Of a stretch of 64,000 nucleotides of DNA, positions 32,965 to 42,955 are shown piece by piece. Below the pieces are notes generated by a model. It did no database searches. It was not told the DNA's origin and saw only the letters and a program-made list of their open reading frames with translations. Positions within the stretch are counted from its first letter, which is position 1. The number at the start of each line of letters is the position of its first letter. This DNA comes from an uncultured Bacteroidales bacterium (GTDB lineage Bacteria; Bacteroidota; Bacteroidia; Bacteroidales; Bacteroidaceae): NCBI GenBank assembly GCA_902799655.1, contig CADCBH010000007.1, positions 1-64,000 on the forward strand, in the 5' to 3' direction. Position numbers and translations under genes: made by a program.

Positions 32965-32972
32965 CAAAATTA
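32965..32972 (-). promoter_or_regulatory. -7 promoter element of the bamD operon
   Basis: TAATTTTG on the minus strand, 21 bases before the ATG. Divergent from uvrB. Confidence 0.7.
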
Positions 32973-33046
32973 CGCATTTCCAGTGAGAAAAACAAAGTTT
33001 TTTGATAAAAATTAGGAATCAAGGCTACGAATTAGGAATTATTTCG

Positions 33047-33054
33047 TAATTTTG
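33047..33054 (+). promoter_or_regulatory. -7 promoter element of uvrB
   Basis: TAATTTTG, 8 bases before the uvrB ATG, so the mRNA leader would be very short. No LexA-type box recognised. Confidence 0.6.
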
Positions 33055-33062
33055 CATGAAAT

Positions 33063-35084
33063 ATGGACTATCAGCTCTCTTCAAAGTACAAACCAACAGG
33101 TGACCAACCCGAAGCCATCCGTCAACTCACAGATGGTATACTTCGAGGTGATAAAGCACAAGTATTGCTTGGCGTTACAGGTTCCGGGAAGACATTCACG
33201 GTGGCCAATGTCATAGCAAATGTGGGCATGCCTACTCTCATTCTCTCACATAACAAGACGCTAGCAGCCCAATTATACGAAGAGATGCGGGGTTTCTTTC
33301 CAGATAATGCGGTAGAATATTATGTCAGCTATTACGACTACTACCAACCAGAGGCATACCTACCCACCACCGACACCTATATTGAGAAGGATTTGGCCAT
33401 CAATGAAGAAATTGACAGACTGAGGCTAAGCGCCGTAAGCGCTTTGATGTCAGGTAGAAAAGACGTCATCGTCGTATCATCTGTATCATGTATCTATGGA
33501 ATGGGAAGTCCCATGGCTCTTAACGAAAATATCATAGAGATACATCGCGGCCAAATTCTTGACCGCAACACTTTGTTAAGAAAATTAGTTTCCGCTCTAT
33601 ATGTCCGGAACGACATAGAGCTCAAACGTGGATGCTTTCGAGTCAAGGGCGACACTATTGACATCGCGATGGCATATAGTGAGGTCATTCTTCGCATCAC
33701 ATTCTGGGATGACGAGATTGACAGCATTGAGGAAATGGATAGCACGACCATGCTTCGTCTGGCCCATTTCGAGGAGTACAAACTTTATCCCGCGAACCTT
33801 TTCACAACCACACAGGAACAGACCAATATCGCTATCCGTCAGATTCAAGATGACCTTGTAAAGCAAGTCGCTTTTTTTGAAGAAATGGGTGACGGCATTA
33901 AAGCCCAGCGCATCAAAGAACGTGTGGAGTATGATATGGAGATGATAAAAGAATTGGGACATTGCTCAGGTATTGAGAACTACTCGCGTTACTTTGATGG
34001 TCGCAAGGCGGGAGAACGTCCCTACTGCCTGCTCGACTTTTTCCCTGAGAATTTTCTGATGGTTATTGATGAAAGCCATGTCAGTGTACCTCAAATTGGT
34101 GCCATGTATGGTGGCGACCGTGCACGCAAAACAAACCTTGTAGAATACGGTTTCCGATTGCCTGCTGCCTTTGATAACCGTCCGCTTACCTTTGACGAGT
34201 TCAAGGCAATGACTCATCAGGTCATCTATGTATCTGCCACGCCTGCGGATTACGAACTCAATGAGGCCGAGGGTATTGTTGTCGAACAACTCATCCGCCC
34301 CACAGGTCTGCTAGACCCAGAAATCGAAGTACGTCCTACCGAAAACCAGATTGACGACCTGATGGACGAGATACAGCAGCGCATAGTACGAAAAGAGCGC
34401 ATACTGGTAACGACACTCACCAAGCGCATGGCTGAAGAACTGAGCGAATACCTACTCAACCACGGCATCCAAACTGCCTATATCCATAGCGAGGTCACTA
34501 CCCTCGACCGTATAAGAATTCTGGAGAACCTGCGCAATGGCACCTATGACGTACTCGTCGGAGTCAACTTGCTGCGCGAAGGTCTTGACCTGCCCGAAGT
34601 ATCACTTGTTGCCATATTAGATGCCGACAAGGAGGGATTCCTTCGTTCACACCGCAGCCTCACACAGACAGCTGGGCGTGCTGCACGTAATGTCAATGGT
34701 AAAGTTATCATGTACGCTGACAACATCACGGCATCCATGCAACTAACAATCGATGAAACCCTGCGCCGTCGCAGTAAGCAGCTGAAATACAATGAAGAAC
34801 ATGGAATCACGCCCACACAAATCAAGAAGACGCTAACAGCCTCTCTTATCGGAGGTGACACACCAGACGCTAAAGAACTACAGCGTTCAACATTCACTGG
34901 CGGACCGGCGATAGCTTTTGCAGCAGATCCTATCATAGAGCAAATGACACGTCAGCAACTGGAGAAGAGCATTCAAGAAACTACTCGTCTCATGAAGGAG
35001 GCTGCCAAAAAGCTCGATTTCCTCCAAGCTGCCCAGTATCGTGACGAGATGCTGCGCCTTCAAAAAGAGCTGGAGTTGAAATAG
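33063..35084 (+). CDS. uvrB: Excinuclease ABC subunit B
   Basis: 673 residues, full length. Damage-verifying helicase-like subunit of nucleotide excision repair. Walker A GVTGSGKTFTVANV (about residues 38-51), the beta-hairpin region YYVSYYDYYQPEAYLP, helicase motif II VIDESHVSVPQIG, motif VI QTAGRAARNVNGKVIMYAD, and the C-terminal UVR motif (about 635-670) that contacts UvrC. Monocistronic by position. Confidence 0.98.
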   Translation: MDYQLSSKYKPTGDQPEAIRQLTDGILRGDKAQVLLGVTGSGKTFTVANVIANVGMPTLILSHNKTLAAQLYEEMRGFFPDNAVEYYVSYYDYYQPEAYLPTTDTYIEKDLAINEEIDRLRLSAVSALMSGRKDVIVVSSVSCIYGMGSPMALNENIIEIHRGQILDRNTLLRKLVSALYVRNDIELKRGCFRVKGDTIDIAMAYSEVILRITFWDDEIDSIEEMDSTTMLRLAHFEEYKLYPANLFTTTQEQTNIAIRQIQDDLVKQVAFFEEMGDGIKAQRIKERVEYDMEMIKELGHCSGIENYSRYFDGRKAGERPYCLLDFFPENFLMVIDESHVSVPQIGAMYGGDRARKTNLVEYGFRLPAAFDNRPLTFDEFKAMTHQVIYVSATPADYELNEAEGIVVEQLIRPTGLLDPEIEVRPTENQIDDLMDEIQQRIVRKERILVTTLTKRMAEELSEYLLNHGIQTAYIHSEVTTLDRIRILENLRNGTYDVLVGVNLLREGLDLPEVSLVAILDADKEGFLRSHRSLTQTAGRAARNVNGKVIMYADNITASMQLTIDETLRRRSKQLKYNEEHGITPTQIKKTLTASLIGGDTPDAKELQRSTFTGGPAIAFAADPIIEQMTRQQLEKSIQETTRLMKEAAKKLDFLQAAQYRDEMLRLQKELELK

Positions 35085-35167
35085 ACTTGACAGCCACAAG
35101 ACTGGTCATCCCACCACTCAGTAACAAGTTTTATGAAAAAAAAGTTGGCTGTTTCAGAAAAAAGCCG

Positions 35168-35175
35168 TACCTTTG
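35168..35175 (+). promoter_or_regulatory. -7 promoter element of the DUF4468-porin operon
   Basis: TACCTTTG, 29 bases before the ATG at 35205. Confidence 0.75.
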
Positions 35176-35204
35176 TACTTCTAAACAATACAGAGCACTA
35201 AGAC

Positions 35205-35822
35205 ATGAAGAAAAAAGTTATTATAGCCCTCGTTGCTTTGCTGCCGCTAAACATGCTGGCACAGGACAACACGTGGGAGAGACCTGAAGTAGAGGAGGTT
35301 CCCGTACAAGAGAAAGAAGACCCTAATGCGAAGTACCTAAAAGGTGCCGTAACAGAGGAAGATGGTCGTGTCGTATTTACGACCACCATTGAGGCACCTG
35401 GCAAAAGTGCTGCGGACATCTATGCCATTGCTAAGCAATATCTGCAAAAGATGATTAGTGAGAAAAACCAGATTCAGAGCCGTCTGATTACTGAAGATAC
35501 TGAGAAGAATCTAGTGGCTGCCGCCTTTGAGGAATGGCTGGTTTTCAAATCTACATCCTTGGCACTTGATCGTACCCGCCTATACTATGGTCTACAGGCA
35601 CAATGTAAGGATGGCAAACTGACGTTGAAGATGGGGCGTATACGCTATTTGTATGAAGAAGAACGGAAGCCCCAGCATCTCAGTGCTGAAGAATGGATCA
35701 CCGACAAAGTCGCCCTCAACAAAAAAGGAACCAAAGTCCTGCCTGTATCAGGTAAGTTTCGTCGCAAAACAATTGATCGTAAGGACTTTATTTTCAACAA
35801 ATTCAAAAGTCTCCTTCAATGA
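35205..35822 (+). CDS. Exported DUF4468 domain protein
   Basis: 205 residues with a signal peptide (MKKKVIIALVALLPLNMLA). The mature part contains the DUF4468 (TBP-like fold) region: YLKGAVTEEDGRVVFTTTIEAPGKSA, then LVFKSTSLALDRTRLYYGLQAQCKDGKLTLKMGRIRYLYE, read in pieces. The function is unknown; the family is Bacteroidota-specific and periplasmic. Its TGA overlaps the ATG of a 56-residue membrane protein (ATGA at 35819-35822), and the porin gene is likewise overlapped, so three genes are translationally linked. Confidence 0.85.
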   Translation: MKKKVIIALVALLPLNMLAQDNTWERPEVEEVPVQEKEDPNAKYLKGAVTEEDGRVVFTTTIEAPGKSAADIYAIAKQYLQKMISEKNQIQSRLITEDTEKNLVAAAFEEWLVFKSTSLALDRTRLYYGLQAQCKDGKLTLKMGRIRYLYEEERKPQHLSAEEWITDKVALNKKGTKVLPVSGKFRRKTIDRKDFIFNKFKSLLQ

Positions 35823-35989
35823 GCCTTAAAGTGATTCGCAACTGGCTGAACCTCATCTTTATTATTGGTGCTGCCATAGGAATGTACATATATTATACAG
35901 GCAACCGAGAGACTGGAACCTATATTATCCTCGCCTCGATAATTATAAAATTCATTGAGTCGGGTTTGAGAATGATTAAGTCAACATGA
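35819..35989 (+). CDS. Small two-helix membrane protein
   Basis: 56 residues, with two hydrophobic helices (WLNLIFIIGAAIGMYIYYTG and TYIILASIIIKFIESGL). It overlaps both neighbours by the ATGA tetranucleotide: with the DUF4468 gene at 35819-35822 and with the porin gene at 35986-35989. That arrangement is strong evidence that it is a real gene. The function is unknown. Confidence 0.75.
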   Translation: MSLKVIRNWLNLIFIIGAAIGMYIYYTGNRETGTYIILASIIIKFIESGLRMIKST

Positions 35990-38340
35990 GAAGATTCTGC
36001 TTCATCCTATACTTGCTGACAGCCTGCATGATTGCCATGCAGGCTCAAACCTTTAAAGAGATGGATGCCAACGGCAATATTACTCAACGTAATGAAAACA
36101 GCAGCAACTTCAACCCAAACAAACGTGACTCTCTAGGCAGTAACAAAGAAGTGCCCAAGGGTGTGTGGGCTTGGAAGGTAGACCGTCTGCTGGGCGATAT
36201 CACGCCAGTAGAGCTTGACACGATGCCCCACCTCTACCAGAACACCATCTACAATACGGGCGTCTATGGAGAATACAACTCCATAGGCAGTAACTACACC
36301 ACACGCCTTAGCCGCATCTTCATCAACCGCAGATCGGCCAGCGATTTCCATTTCATCGACGGCTATGACTACATGCGTAAAGAGCCAGAGGACTTTCTCT
36401 TTCTGAATACGCTGTCACCTTATACGAATATCAGTTATGACAACTGCGGAGACCAGCAAAATGGAGAAGACCATATTGATGCGAAATTTGCCGTGAATGT
36501 CAACAAACGGCTTGGTTTTGGTTTTGACCTCGATTATTTCTACGCACGCGGTTACTACCAGAATCAGAACGTATCACACTTCCGCAGCATGCTATTTGCT
36601 TCATATCGCGGAGACCGCTACCAGATGCACGTCATAGGATCGGCATATCAGCACAAGACTAACGAAAATGGTGGTATTACCAATGACAACTATATCACCC
36701 ATCCAGAATTGTTCACCGAGCAATATATGGAGAATGAAATACCTACTGTGCTTTCACAGAACTGGAACCGTAACAAATCTCAACACTTATTTCTGACCCA
36801 CCGCTACAACATCGGTTTCTACCGCAAAGTAAAGATGACGGACGAAGAGATTAAAGCACGTCAGTTTGCTGCAGCATCAGCCAAACAAAAAGCAGCTCGC
36901 GAAGCTCGGGAAGGGAAAGGCAACAGAGACGAGTCATTGACTCAAAACGACAAAAAAACTAAGGAGAATGCTCCAACCGGTCGTCCAACAGATGCGAAGA
37001 TTATGGGTAAAGAGCCTTCCAAGGAACAGACACAGGCCTCTGATACCACACGCGTAAAGGTTGGATCAGGTGAGTCGCTAGACAGTCTATTGGCAGTCAC
37101 ACACCAAAAAGACAGCCTAGAGGCTAATATGAAACGTGAGTATGTACCTGTCACTAGTTTCATCCATACTCTCGACGTCAGCAACTACGACCGTATCTAT
37201 CAGGCCTATGCCACACCTGACAATTACTACGCTAACACGTATTACGACTTGGATTACGAAGGAGGAAGTTCTGGTGTCAGAATATACGATAAATACAACA
37301 TGACGACAATTAAGAACACCTTTGCAATAGCACTGCTTGAGGGGTTCAACAAATATATGAAAGCCGGTCTAAAAGGATTTATCTCCTACGAACAACGTAA
37401 CTATCAGATGCCATTCTTAGAAACGGGCGCCACAGCATATCACTTGGAGTCGGCATCAGAATACGACTTTACTGTGGGGGGAAGATTATCAAAGACACAG
37501 GGGCATACCTTCCATTTCAATGTCGGTGCGGAAATCGGTGTAACCGGTACAGATGCAGGTTCTATGAAACTCGACTTCAGCACCGACCTTAACTTCCCGT
37601 TGTTTGGCGACACCGTACGACTGGCTGCAAAGGCAGACTTTACACGTAAGACTCCTGGATATTTTATGAGAAACTACCATTCAAAGCATCTATGGTGGGA
37701 ACACAATCTCAGTGCCGAGACACGCACCCATTTGGAAGGAATCTTCTCATATGACAAGACGAGAACTGGCCTACGCGTAGCCATTGACGAGATACAAAAC
37801 TATACTTATTTCGGCATGAGCTATACCTATAGTGAAAAGACACGTCAAGCACTTACAGCCGACGTATATCAGGAAGCTGCCAACATCAACGTGCTGACCC
37901 TACAACTCAAGCAAGACTTCACGCTTGGGCCACTTAACTGGGATAATATAGTAACCTATCAGAACTCCAGCTCACCAACCATCCTACCCCTGCCAGCTCT
38001 CAATCTCTTCACAAACCTCTATTTAAAGTTCAAAATTGCCCGTGTACTGAGCGTTGAGCTTGGTGGCTGCATGACATACTTTACCAAATATGAAGCTCCT
38101 GACTATCTACCACAACTCAGTAGCTTTGCCATCCAGACAAATGCAGACAGCCGACTAAAGATTGGCGGGTACCCATTCGTCGACATATATGCCAACATGC
38201 ACTTGAAACGTGCTCGTTTCTTCTTGGCTATGAGCCATGTCAATGCGAACTCAGGTACCAAGGAATACTTCTTAACACCACACTTCCCTACCAATACCCG
38301 TATCTTGCGATTCGGCGTGTCATGGAACTTCTATAATTAA
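35986..38340 (+). CDS. Putative outer membrane porin (Porin_10-like)
   Basis: 784 residues. Signal peptide 1-20. The N-terminal block KGVWAWKVDRLLGDITPVELDTMPH followed by YNTGVYGEYNSIGSNYTTRLSRIF (in pieces) is typical of the Bacteroidota putative porin family PF14121. The rest shows alternating beta-barrel strands and ends with an aromatic residue pattern, RFGVSWNFYN. A low-complexity charged segment (about 285-370, rich in Lys/Ala/Glu, with TRVKVGSGESLDSLLA) interrupts the barrel and is probably a surface or periplasmic loop. Coupled by overlap to the small membrane protein upstream. Confidence 0.85.
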   Translation: MRRFCFILYLLTACMIAMQAQTFKEMDANGNITQRNENSSNFNPNKRDSLGSNKEVPKGVWAWKVDRLLGDITPVELDTMPHLYQNTIYNTGVYGEYNSIGSNYTTRLSRIFINRRSASDFHFIDGYDYMRKEPEDFLFLNTLSPYTNISYDNCGDQQNGEDHIDAKFAVNVNKRLGFGFDLDYFYARGYYQNQNVSHFRSMLFASYRGDRYQMHVIGSAYQHKTNENGGITNDNYITHPELFTEQYMENEIPTVLSQNWNRNKSQHLFLTHRYNIGFYRKVKMTDEEIKARQFAAASAKQKAAREAREGKGNRDESLTQNDKKTKENAPTGRPTDAKIMGKEPSKEQTQASDTTRVKVGSGESLDSLLAVTHQKDSLEANMKREYVPVTSFIHTLDVSNYDRIYQAYATPDNYYANTYYDLDYEGGSSGVRIYDKYNMTTIKNTFAIALLEGFNKYMKAGLKGFISYEQRNYQMPFLETGATAYHLESASEYDFTVGGRLSKTQGHTFHFNVGAEIGVTGTDAGSMKLDFSTDLNFPLFGDTVRLAAKADFTRKTPGYFMRNYHSKHLWWEHNLSAETRTHLEGIFSYDKTRTGLRVAIDEIQNYTYFGMSYTYSEKTRQALTADVYQEAANINVLTLQLKQDFTLGPLNWDNIVTYQNSSSPTILPLPALNLFTNLYLKFKIARVLSVELGGCMTYFTKYEAPDYLPQLSSFAIQTNADSRLKIGGYPFVDIYANMHLKRARFFLAMSHVNANSGTKEYFLTPHFPTNTRILRFGVSWNFYN

Positions 38341-38357
38341 ATAATAACGTTTAAAAG

Positions 38358-38990
38358 ATGATGATCCAGACGCCCTCACTCGACTTGGTTGAATTTATTG
38401 AGACCCAAATATTGCCTCAATACGCCAACTTCGACAAAGCTCACAATATGGAGCATGTAACACGAGTAATTCGCCAGTCACTTGACTTGGCAAAAAAGAC
38501 GGGGGCCGATCTAGACATGGTCTACGCTATCGCTGCATACCATGATTTAGGGCTTAGTGGTCCACGTGCCATCCATCACCTAACCAGCGGAAAAATCCTA
38601 ATATCTGACGCACGACTTAAACGATGGTTCACAGCCGATCAACTGATGATTATGAAAGAGGCTGTAGAAGACCACCGTGCCTCAGCATCAAGAGCGCCAA
38701 GAAGTATTTATGGCAAGATTGTTGCTGAAGCGGACCGTGACATGGACCCAGAAACAGTTATCCGTCGCACCATACAGTACGGCATGGCAAACTATCCTGA
38801 ACTCGACGTTGAAGGCCATTGGCAACGTTTCATGCAACACATGGATGAAAAATACTCTGTCAACGGTTACATACGTCTATGGATACAAGGTTCTGAAAAT
38901 GAGCGCAAGCTCAATGAGTTGCGTAAACTCATCGTTGAGCCTATGCACATGAGAGAACTATTTAACCGTATTTTTATTGAAGAGCAATGA
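38358..38990 (+). CDS. HD-domain phosphohydrolase
   Basis: 210 residues. HD superfamily metal site: H at NMEHVTRVIRQ, HD in AIAAYHDLGLSG, then the second His-rich helix EAVEDHRASASRAP and the Asp in VAEADRDMD. Substrate not deducible; close relatives are annotated only as HD-domain proteins. Its last four bases overlap the menA start (38987-38990), suggesting one operon with menA. Confidence 0.88.
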   Translation: MMIQTPSLDLVEFIETQILPQYANFDKAHNMEHVTRVIRQSLDLAKKTGADLDMVYAIAAYHDLGLSGPRAIHHLTSGKILISDARLKRWFTADQLMIMKEAVEDHRASASRAPRSIYGKIVAEADRDMDPETVIRRTIQYGMANYPELDVEGHWQRFMQHMDEKYSVNGYIRLWIQGSENERKLNELRKLIVEPMHMRELFNRIFIEEQ

Positions 38991-39898
38991 ACAAACAAGA
39001 TATTCGACAAGATTCCCCCAAGGCATGGTTATTGGCTGCGCGTCCCAAGACACTGACTGGTGCAGCAGTTCCTGTGATGATTGGGTTGACACTAGCTTGG
39101 GTTGACTCACGTACATACATCGCCGATCTCTTCAGTTGGACTGCGGCTATGCTTTGTATAATCTTTGCGCTCATCATGCAGATTAATGCCAATTTCATCA
39201 ACGACTTTTTCGACTACGTGAGAGGAAACGATCAGGAAGACACACGTCTCGGACCTTTGAGGGCTTGCTCGCAGGGATGGGTTAAACTGACATCCATGAA
39301 ACGTGCTATTGCACTGACAACATGCTTAGCCTGTCTCATCGGTCTGCCACTAATAGCCTATGGCGGAATGGAAATGATTGTAGTAGGCATTGTGTGCGTA
39401 TTATTCTGCTTCCTCTATACCACCCACCTATCGTATGTGGGTATGGGCGATGTGCTGGTTTTCATCTTCTTTGGCGTAGTTCCTGTATGTATTACCTATT
39501 ATATCCAACTCCATACTTGTACGTGGCAAGTATTCATTGCTTCATTAGCCTGTGGAGCTGTCATTGACGGACTTCTCATTATCAACAACTATCGTGACCG
39601 AGAGAATGACCGACGCGATGGGAAAAAGACATTGGTGGTCGAAATCGGTGCTGAAGCGTCAGAGTGGCTATACTTGTCACTGGGTGTAGGGGCAGTGCTC
39701 ATGGGAGTGGTTTTCTGGATAAATCACCATGTGCTTGCCTTTATACTTCCCTTCTTTTATCTGTTGCTTCACATACTAACCTGGCATAAAATGCGTTGCA
39801 TCAACCATGGACGCGAACTAAATATTTGCTTGGGAGAAACAGCCCGTAACGTGCTCATCTACGGACTCTGTGTTTCAATAGGTCTATTGCTCATCTAA
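38987..39898 (+). CDS. menA: 1,4-dihydroxy-2-naphthoate polyprenyltransferase MenA
   Basis: 303-residue UbiA-family integral membrane prenyltransferase with about eight helices. It attaches a polyprenyl chain to DHNA to give demethylmenaquinone. The first Asp-rich motif is NFINDFFDYVRGNDQEDTR and the second is NNYRDRENDRRDGKKTLVV. AARPKTLTGAAVPV is the MenA-type start. It works with menG at 42956 in this window. The 3' end overlaps the small minus-strand gene by 8 bases. Confidence 0.93.
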   Translation: MNKQDIRQDSPKAWLLAARPKTLTGAAVPVMIGLTLAWVDSRTYIADLFSWTAAMLCIIFALIMQINANFINDFFDYVRGNDQEDTRLGPLRACSQGWVKLTSMKRAIALTTCLACLIGLPLIAYGGMEMIVVGIVCVLFCFLYTTHLSYVGMGDVLVFIFFGVVPVCITYYIQLHTCTWQVFIASLACGAVIDGLLIINNYRDRENDRRDGKKTLVVEIGAEASEWLYLSLGVGAVLMGVVFWINHHVLAFILPFFYLLLHILTWHKMRCINHGRELNICLGETARNVLIYGLCVSIGLLLI

Positions 39899-40058
39899 GA
39901 TAACACCAGTAGATGGCCACACCAATGGCCACTAAGACTAATGTAACTACAGTCTTGACTAGACATGAGGCTATTTTCTTAGCTACCAAAACACCGATAA
40001 TAATTAGTGCCAAAATAGCAAGATACATTGTCATATTGCTATCAATCGAGATTCCCAT
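39891..40058 (-). CDS. Small membrane protein, about 55 residues
   Basis: ORF from the ATG at 40058 with MGISIDSNMTMYLAILALIII and a second hydrophobic stretch, VVTLVLVAIGVAIYWCYL. Two membrane segments separated by a short basic loop (AKKIAS). It starts 5 bases after the RluA-type gene stop and is probably its operon partner. It is convergent with menA and overlaps it by 8 bases. Not a recognised family; moderate confidence that it is expressed. Confidence 0.55.
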   Translation of the reverse strand: MGISIDSNMTMYLAILALIIIGVLVAKKIASCLVKTVVTLVLVAIGVAIYWCYLR

Positions 40059-40063
40059 AGCTT

Positions 40064-40954
40064 TTATTTGAATAGATGACGAAACTGAGCTGGTACTGGT
40101 GTCTCAAACTCCATAGGCTGATGGGTCCATGGATGTTCAAAACAAAGCAACCATGCATGTAAGCACAGACGATGCAACGGATCATCGCCATTACCATATT
40201 TTATATCACCACATACAGGATGCCCCATATCGGCAGCATGAACACGGATTTGGTTCTTACGACCTGTCTCCAACTTAAACTCTGCCAATGTGCGATCCGC
40301 AGTACGATCAAGAACATGAAAGTGGGTGATAGCTAATTTACCGCCATTGTCAACAGGTGATGAAAAAGTAACATAAGCTTTATTGTCCTTCAACCAATTC
40401 TGTATGGTACCATCATCCTGCTCCATCTCACCCGAAAGTACGGCTACATAACGGCGGTCATAGACGATTTGATGCCAGTTATGTTCCAATACTTGCTCAG
40501 TTTCCATATCTTTGGCGTAAACCATCAATCCTGACGTGTCACGATCAAGACGGTGTACAACATGAGCCGTACACTTCTGACGGCTCTTCTTGAAATAGTC
40601 ATCAAGTATGGATTTAACATTGAGCGTAGAGTGACCAGCTGCCATTGACAATATACCCGGCATCTTCTCAACTACAATAAGCCAACGGTCTTCGTAGACA
40701 ATACGTACATAACGACTACGAAAGACCTGCTGATTACGTTTTGTTTTCGAGAAAGCTACCTTCATACCTGGTAGCAAGGAGTAGTCAAACTGAGTTACCG
40801 TCTTGCCGTTGACCTTTACACCCTGTCCTTGCAACGTAGCCTTAATTTTCGAGCGGCTCTGTTGCACATGACCGAGTAGAAACTCCAGAAGTGGAGACGC
40901 CTCGTCAACGTCAAAATGGTCATATTCCCCTTGTTGATTCGTACTATATCTCAT
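40064..40954 (-). CDS. RluA-family pseudouridine synthase
   Basis: 296 residues. An S4-like RNA-binding start (SKIKATLQGQGVKVNGKTVT) is followed by the synthase domain with the catalytic motif HRLDRDTSGLMVYAK (Asp nucleophile) and the C-terminal LETGRKNQIRVHAADMGHPVCGD. It modifies uridines in rRNA, probably 23S as in RluD, but the exact target cannot be read from the sequence. Divergent from phoH. Confidence 0.93.
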   Translation of the reverse strand: MRYSTNQQGEYDHFDVDEASPLLEFLLGHVQQSRSKIKATLQGQGVKVNGKTVTQFDYSLLPGMKVAFSKTKRNQQVFRSRYVRIVYEDRWLIVVEKMPGILSMAAGHSTLNVKSILDDYFKKSRQKCTAHVVHRLDRDTSGLMVYAKDMETEQVLEHNWHQIVYDRRYVAVLSGEMEQDDGTIQNWLKDNKAYVTFSSPVDNGGKLAITHFHVLDRTADRTLAEFKLETGRKNQIRVHAADMGHPVCGDIKYGNGDDPLHRLCLHAWLLCFEHPWTHQPMEFETPVPAQFRHLFK

Positions 40955-40963
40955 AAACGGCTA

Positions 40964-41023
40964 CAAAGGTACAAAAAATATTGAGAATCTGAGATTGTAA
41001 TTCATATTTTTTTTGTACCTTTG
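40964..41023. promoter_or_regulatory. Divergent promoters for the RluA-type gene and phoH
   Basis: Minus strand TACCTTTG at 40964-40971 serves the RluA-type gene (ATG 40954). Plus strand TACCTTTG at 41016-41023 serves phoH (ATG 41059). They face away from each other across 44 bases. Confidence 0.75.
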
Positions 41024-41058
41024 CGCCATCTTTTATAATTGGAAAGGAAACACTGAAC

Positions 41059-42027
41059 GTGATAGAGAAGCATATCGTATTAGAGGATATCGATCCTGTA
41101 GTGTTCTATGGCAAGGGGAATCAGCATCTACAAATGATTCGTGCGCTATACCCCAAGCTACGCATCGTGGCCCGTGACAATGTCATTCGTGTATTGGGCG
41201 ACGAAGAGCAGATGGCGGCCTTTGAGGAGAACACCGAACGTATGCGTCAGCATGTGTTAAAGTTCAATTCCTTACACGAGGAAGACATTCTGGATATTAC
41301 CAAAGGGCGCCGCACTAACGAAGAGATTCCTGACGGAGTCGTGTGCTACTCCATGTCAGGACGTGCTATCAAAGCACGCTCAGAGAACCAGCAGCGACTT
41401 ATTGACGCCTATTTAAGCAATGACATGATCTTTGCTGTAGGTCCAGCCGGAACTGGCAAGACATACCTTTCCATTGCCTTAGCTGTCAAGGCATTAAAGG
41501 AGAAGACTGCCAAAAAGATTATTCTTTCGCGCCCAGCTGTAGAAGCCGGTGAGAAACTTGGATTTCTGCCTGGCGACATGAAGGATAAAATTGACCCATA
41601 CCTGCAGCCGCTCTATGATGCCTTGGAGGACATGCTGCCTCAGGTAAAACTACAGGAAATGATGGAGCGCCACATCATTCAGATTGCCCCGTTGGCCTTT
41701 ATGCGCGGTCGAACATTGAGTGATGCTGTTGTAATTCTCGACGAAGCACAGAACACGACACCCCAGCAGATCCGGATGTTCCTGACCCGTATGGGTTGGA
41801 ACACAAAGATGATTATCACCGGTGACATGACACAGATTGACCTGCCTCACTCACAAAAAAGTGGTTTGGTGGAAGCACTCGACATACTGAAAGACGTTGA
41901 GGGTATTGGGATTGTGGAACTGAACCGCAAGGACATTGTGCGTCACAAACTAGTGACCCACATTGTCAACGCATATGAAAAATTCGACAACAAAAATAGT
42001 GGAAATGAAAGCATTAACAAGAACTGA
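41059..42027 (+). CDS. PhoH-like ATPase
   Basis: 322 residues; GTG start at 41059. PhoH domain with Walker [20 protein letters not shown] (about residues 134-152) and Walker [24 protein letters not shown], plus the N-terminal KH-like segment. The family are ATPases linked to RNA or phosphate metabolism; no specific role here. The 3' end overlaps the purC start by 23 bases, so phoH leads the purC-menG-aroE group. Confidence 0.93.
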   Translation: MIEKHIVLEDIDPVVFYGKGNQHLQMIRALYPKLRIVARDNVIRVLGDEEQMAAFEENTERMRQHVLKFNSLHEEDILDITKGRRTNEEIPDGVVCYSMSGRAIKARSENQQRLIDAYLSNDMIFAVGPAGTGKTYLSIALAVKALKEKTAKKIILSRPAVEAGEKLGFLPGDMKDKIDPYLQPLYDALEDMLPQVKLQEMMERHIIQIAPLAFMRGRTLSDAVVILDEAQNTTPQQIRMFLTRMGWNTKMIITGDMTQIDLPHSQKSGLVEALDILKDVEGIGIVELNRKDIVRHKLVTHIVNAYEKFDNKNSGNESINKN

Positions 42028-42952
42028 CTTCAACTTTGAAGGACAAAAAAGTGTGTATCACGGAAAGGTACGCGATGTGTACAACATCAATGATGACTTG
42101 ATGGTCATGGTAGCCACAGACCGCATTTCGGCCTTTGACGTTATTCTGCCTAAAGGCATTCCATACAAAGGTCAAGTACTCAACCAGATTGCTGCCAAGT
42201 TCTTGGATGCCACAAATGACATCTGTCCCAACTGGAAACTAGCAACTCCTGACCCAATGGTTACAATTGGTCTTAAATGTGAAGGGTTCCGTGTGGAGAT
42301 GATCATTCGAAGCATCCTTACAGGTTCGGCATGGCGTGAGTATAAGAATGGTTGCCGAGAGCTTTGCGGTGTTAAGCTTCCTGAAGGCATGAAAGAGAAT
42401 GAGCGTTTTCCGGAGCCCATTATTACCCCTACCACTAAAGCAGACGAAGGGCACGATATGAATATCTCACGAGAGGAGATTATCGCTCAGGGTATTGTGT
42501 CGGAAGAGGACTATAAGGTGATGGAAAACTATACCCGCAAGCTTTTTGCACGTGGTCAGATGATTGCTCAGAAACAGGGACTCATTCTTGTTGACACGAA
42601 ATATGAGTTTGGTAAGCGCGATGGTAAAGTATATCTCATCGATGAAATCCATACTCCTGACTCATCACGCTACTTCTATGCAGACGGCTATGAGGAGAAA
42701 CTGGCAAAAGGCGAGCCTCAACGCCAGCTTTCAAAAGAATTTGTACGTCAGTGGCTCATTGAACATAACTTTATGAACGAGCCTGGGCAAACCATGCCCG
42801 AGATTACCGATGAATATGCCGAAAGTGTTAGCGAGCGCTACATCGAACTCTATGAACACATCATCGGCGAACGCTTCGAGAAGGCCGCTGACAATGACAA
42901 CATCGCTGCACGCATTGAGCAGAATGTTAGCAAATATCTGAAAGCCAGATAA
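42005..42952 (+). CDS. purC: SAICAR synthetase
   Basis: 315 residues from the ATG at 42005 ([11 protein letters not shown]); an earlier in-frame ATG at 41963 would lie deeper inside phoH. It joins CAIR and aspartate in purine synthesis. Signatures: [32 protein letters not shown] (N-terminal ATP-binding part, in pieces), [16 protein letters not shown], and LVDTKYEFG with [13 protein letters not shown]. It ends 3 bases before menG. purM lies 3.3 kb downstream. Confidence 0.96.
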   Translation: MKALTRTDFNFEGQKSVYHGKVRDVYNINDDLMVMVATDRISAFDVILPKGIPYKGQVLNQIAAKFLDATNDICPNWKLATPDPMVTIGLKCEGFRVEMIIRSILTGSAWREYKNGCRELCGVKLPEGMKENERFPEPIITPTTKADEGHDMNISREEIIAQGIVSEEDYKVMENYTRKLFARGQMIAQKQGLILVDTKYEFGKRDGKVYLIDEIHTPDSSRYFYADGYEEKLAKGEPQRQLSKEFVRQWLIEHNFMNEPGQTMPEITDEYAESVSERYIELYEHIIGERFEKAADNDNIAARIEQNVSKYLKAR

Positions 42953-42955
42953 ACC

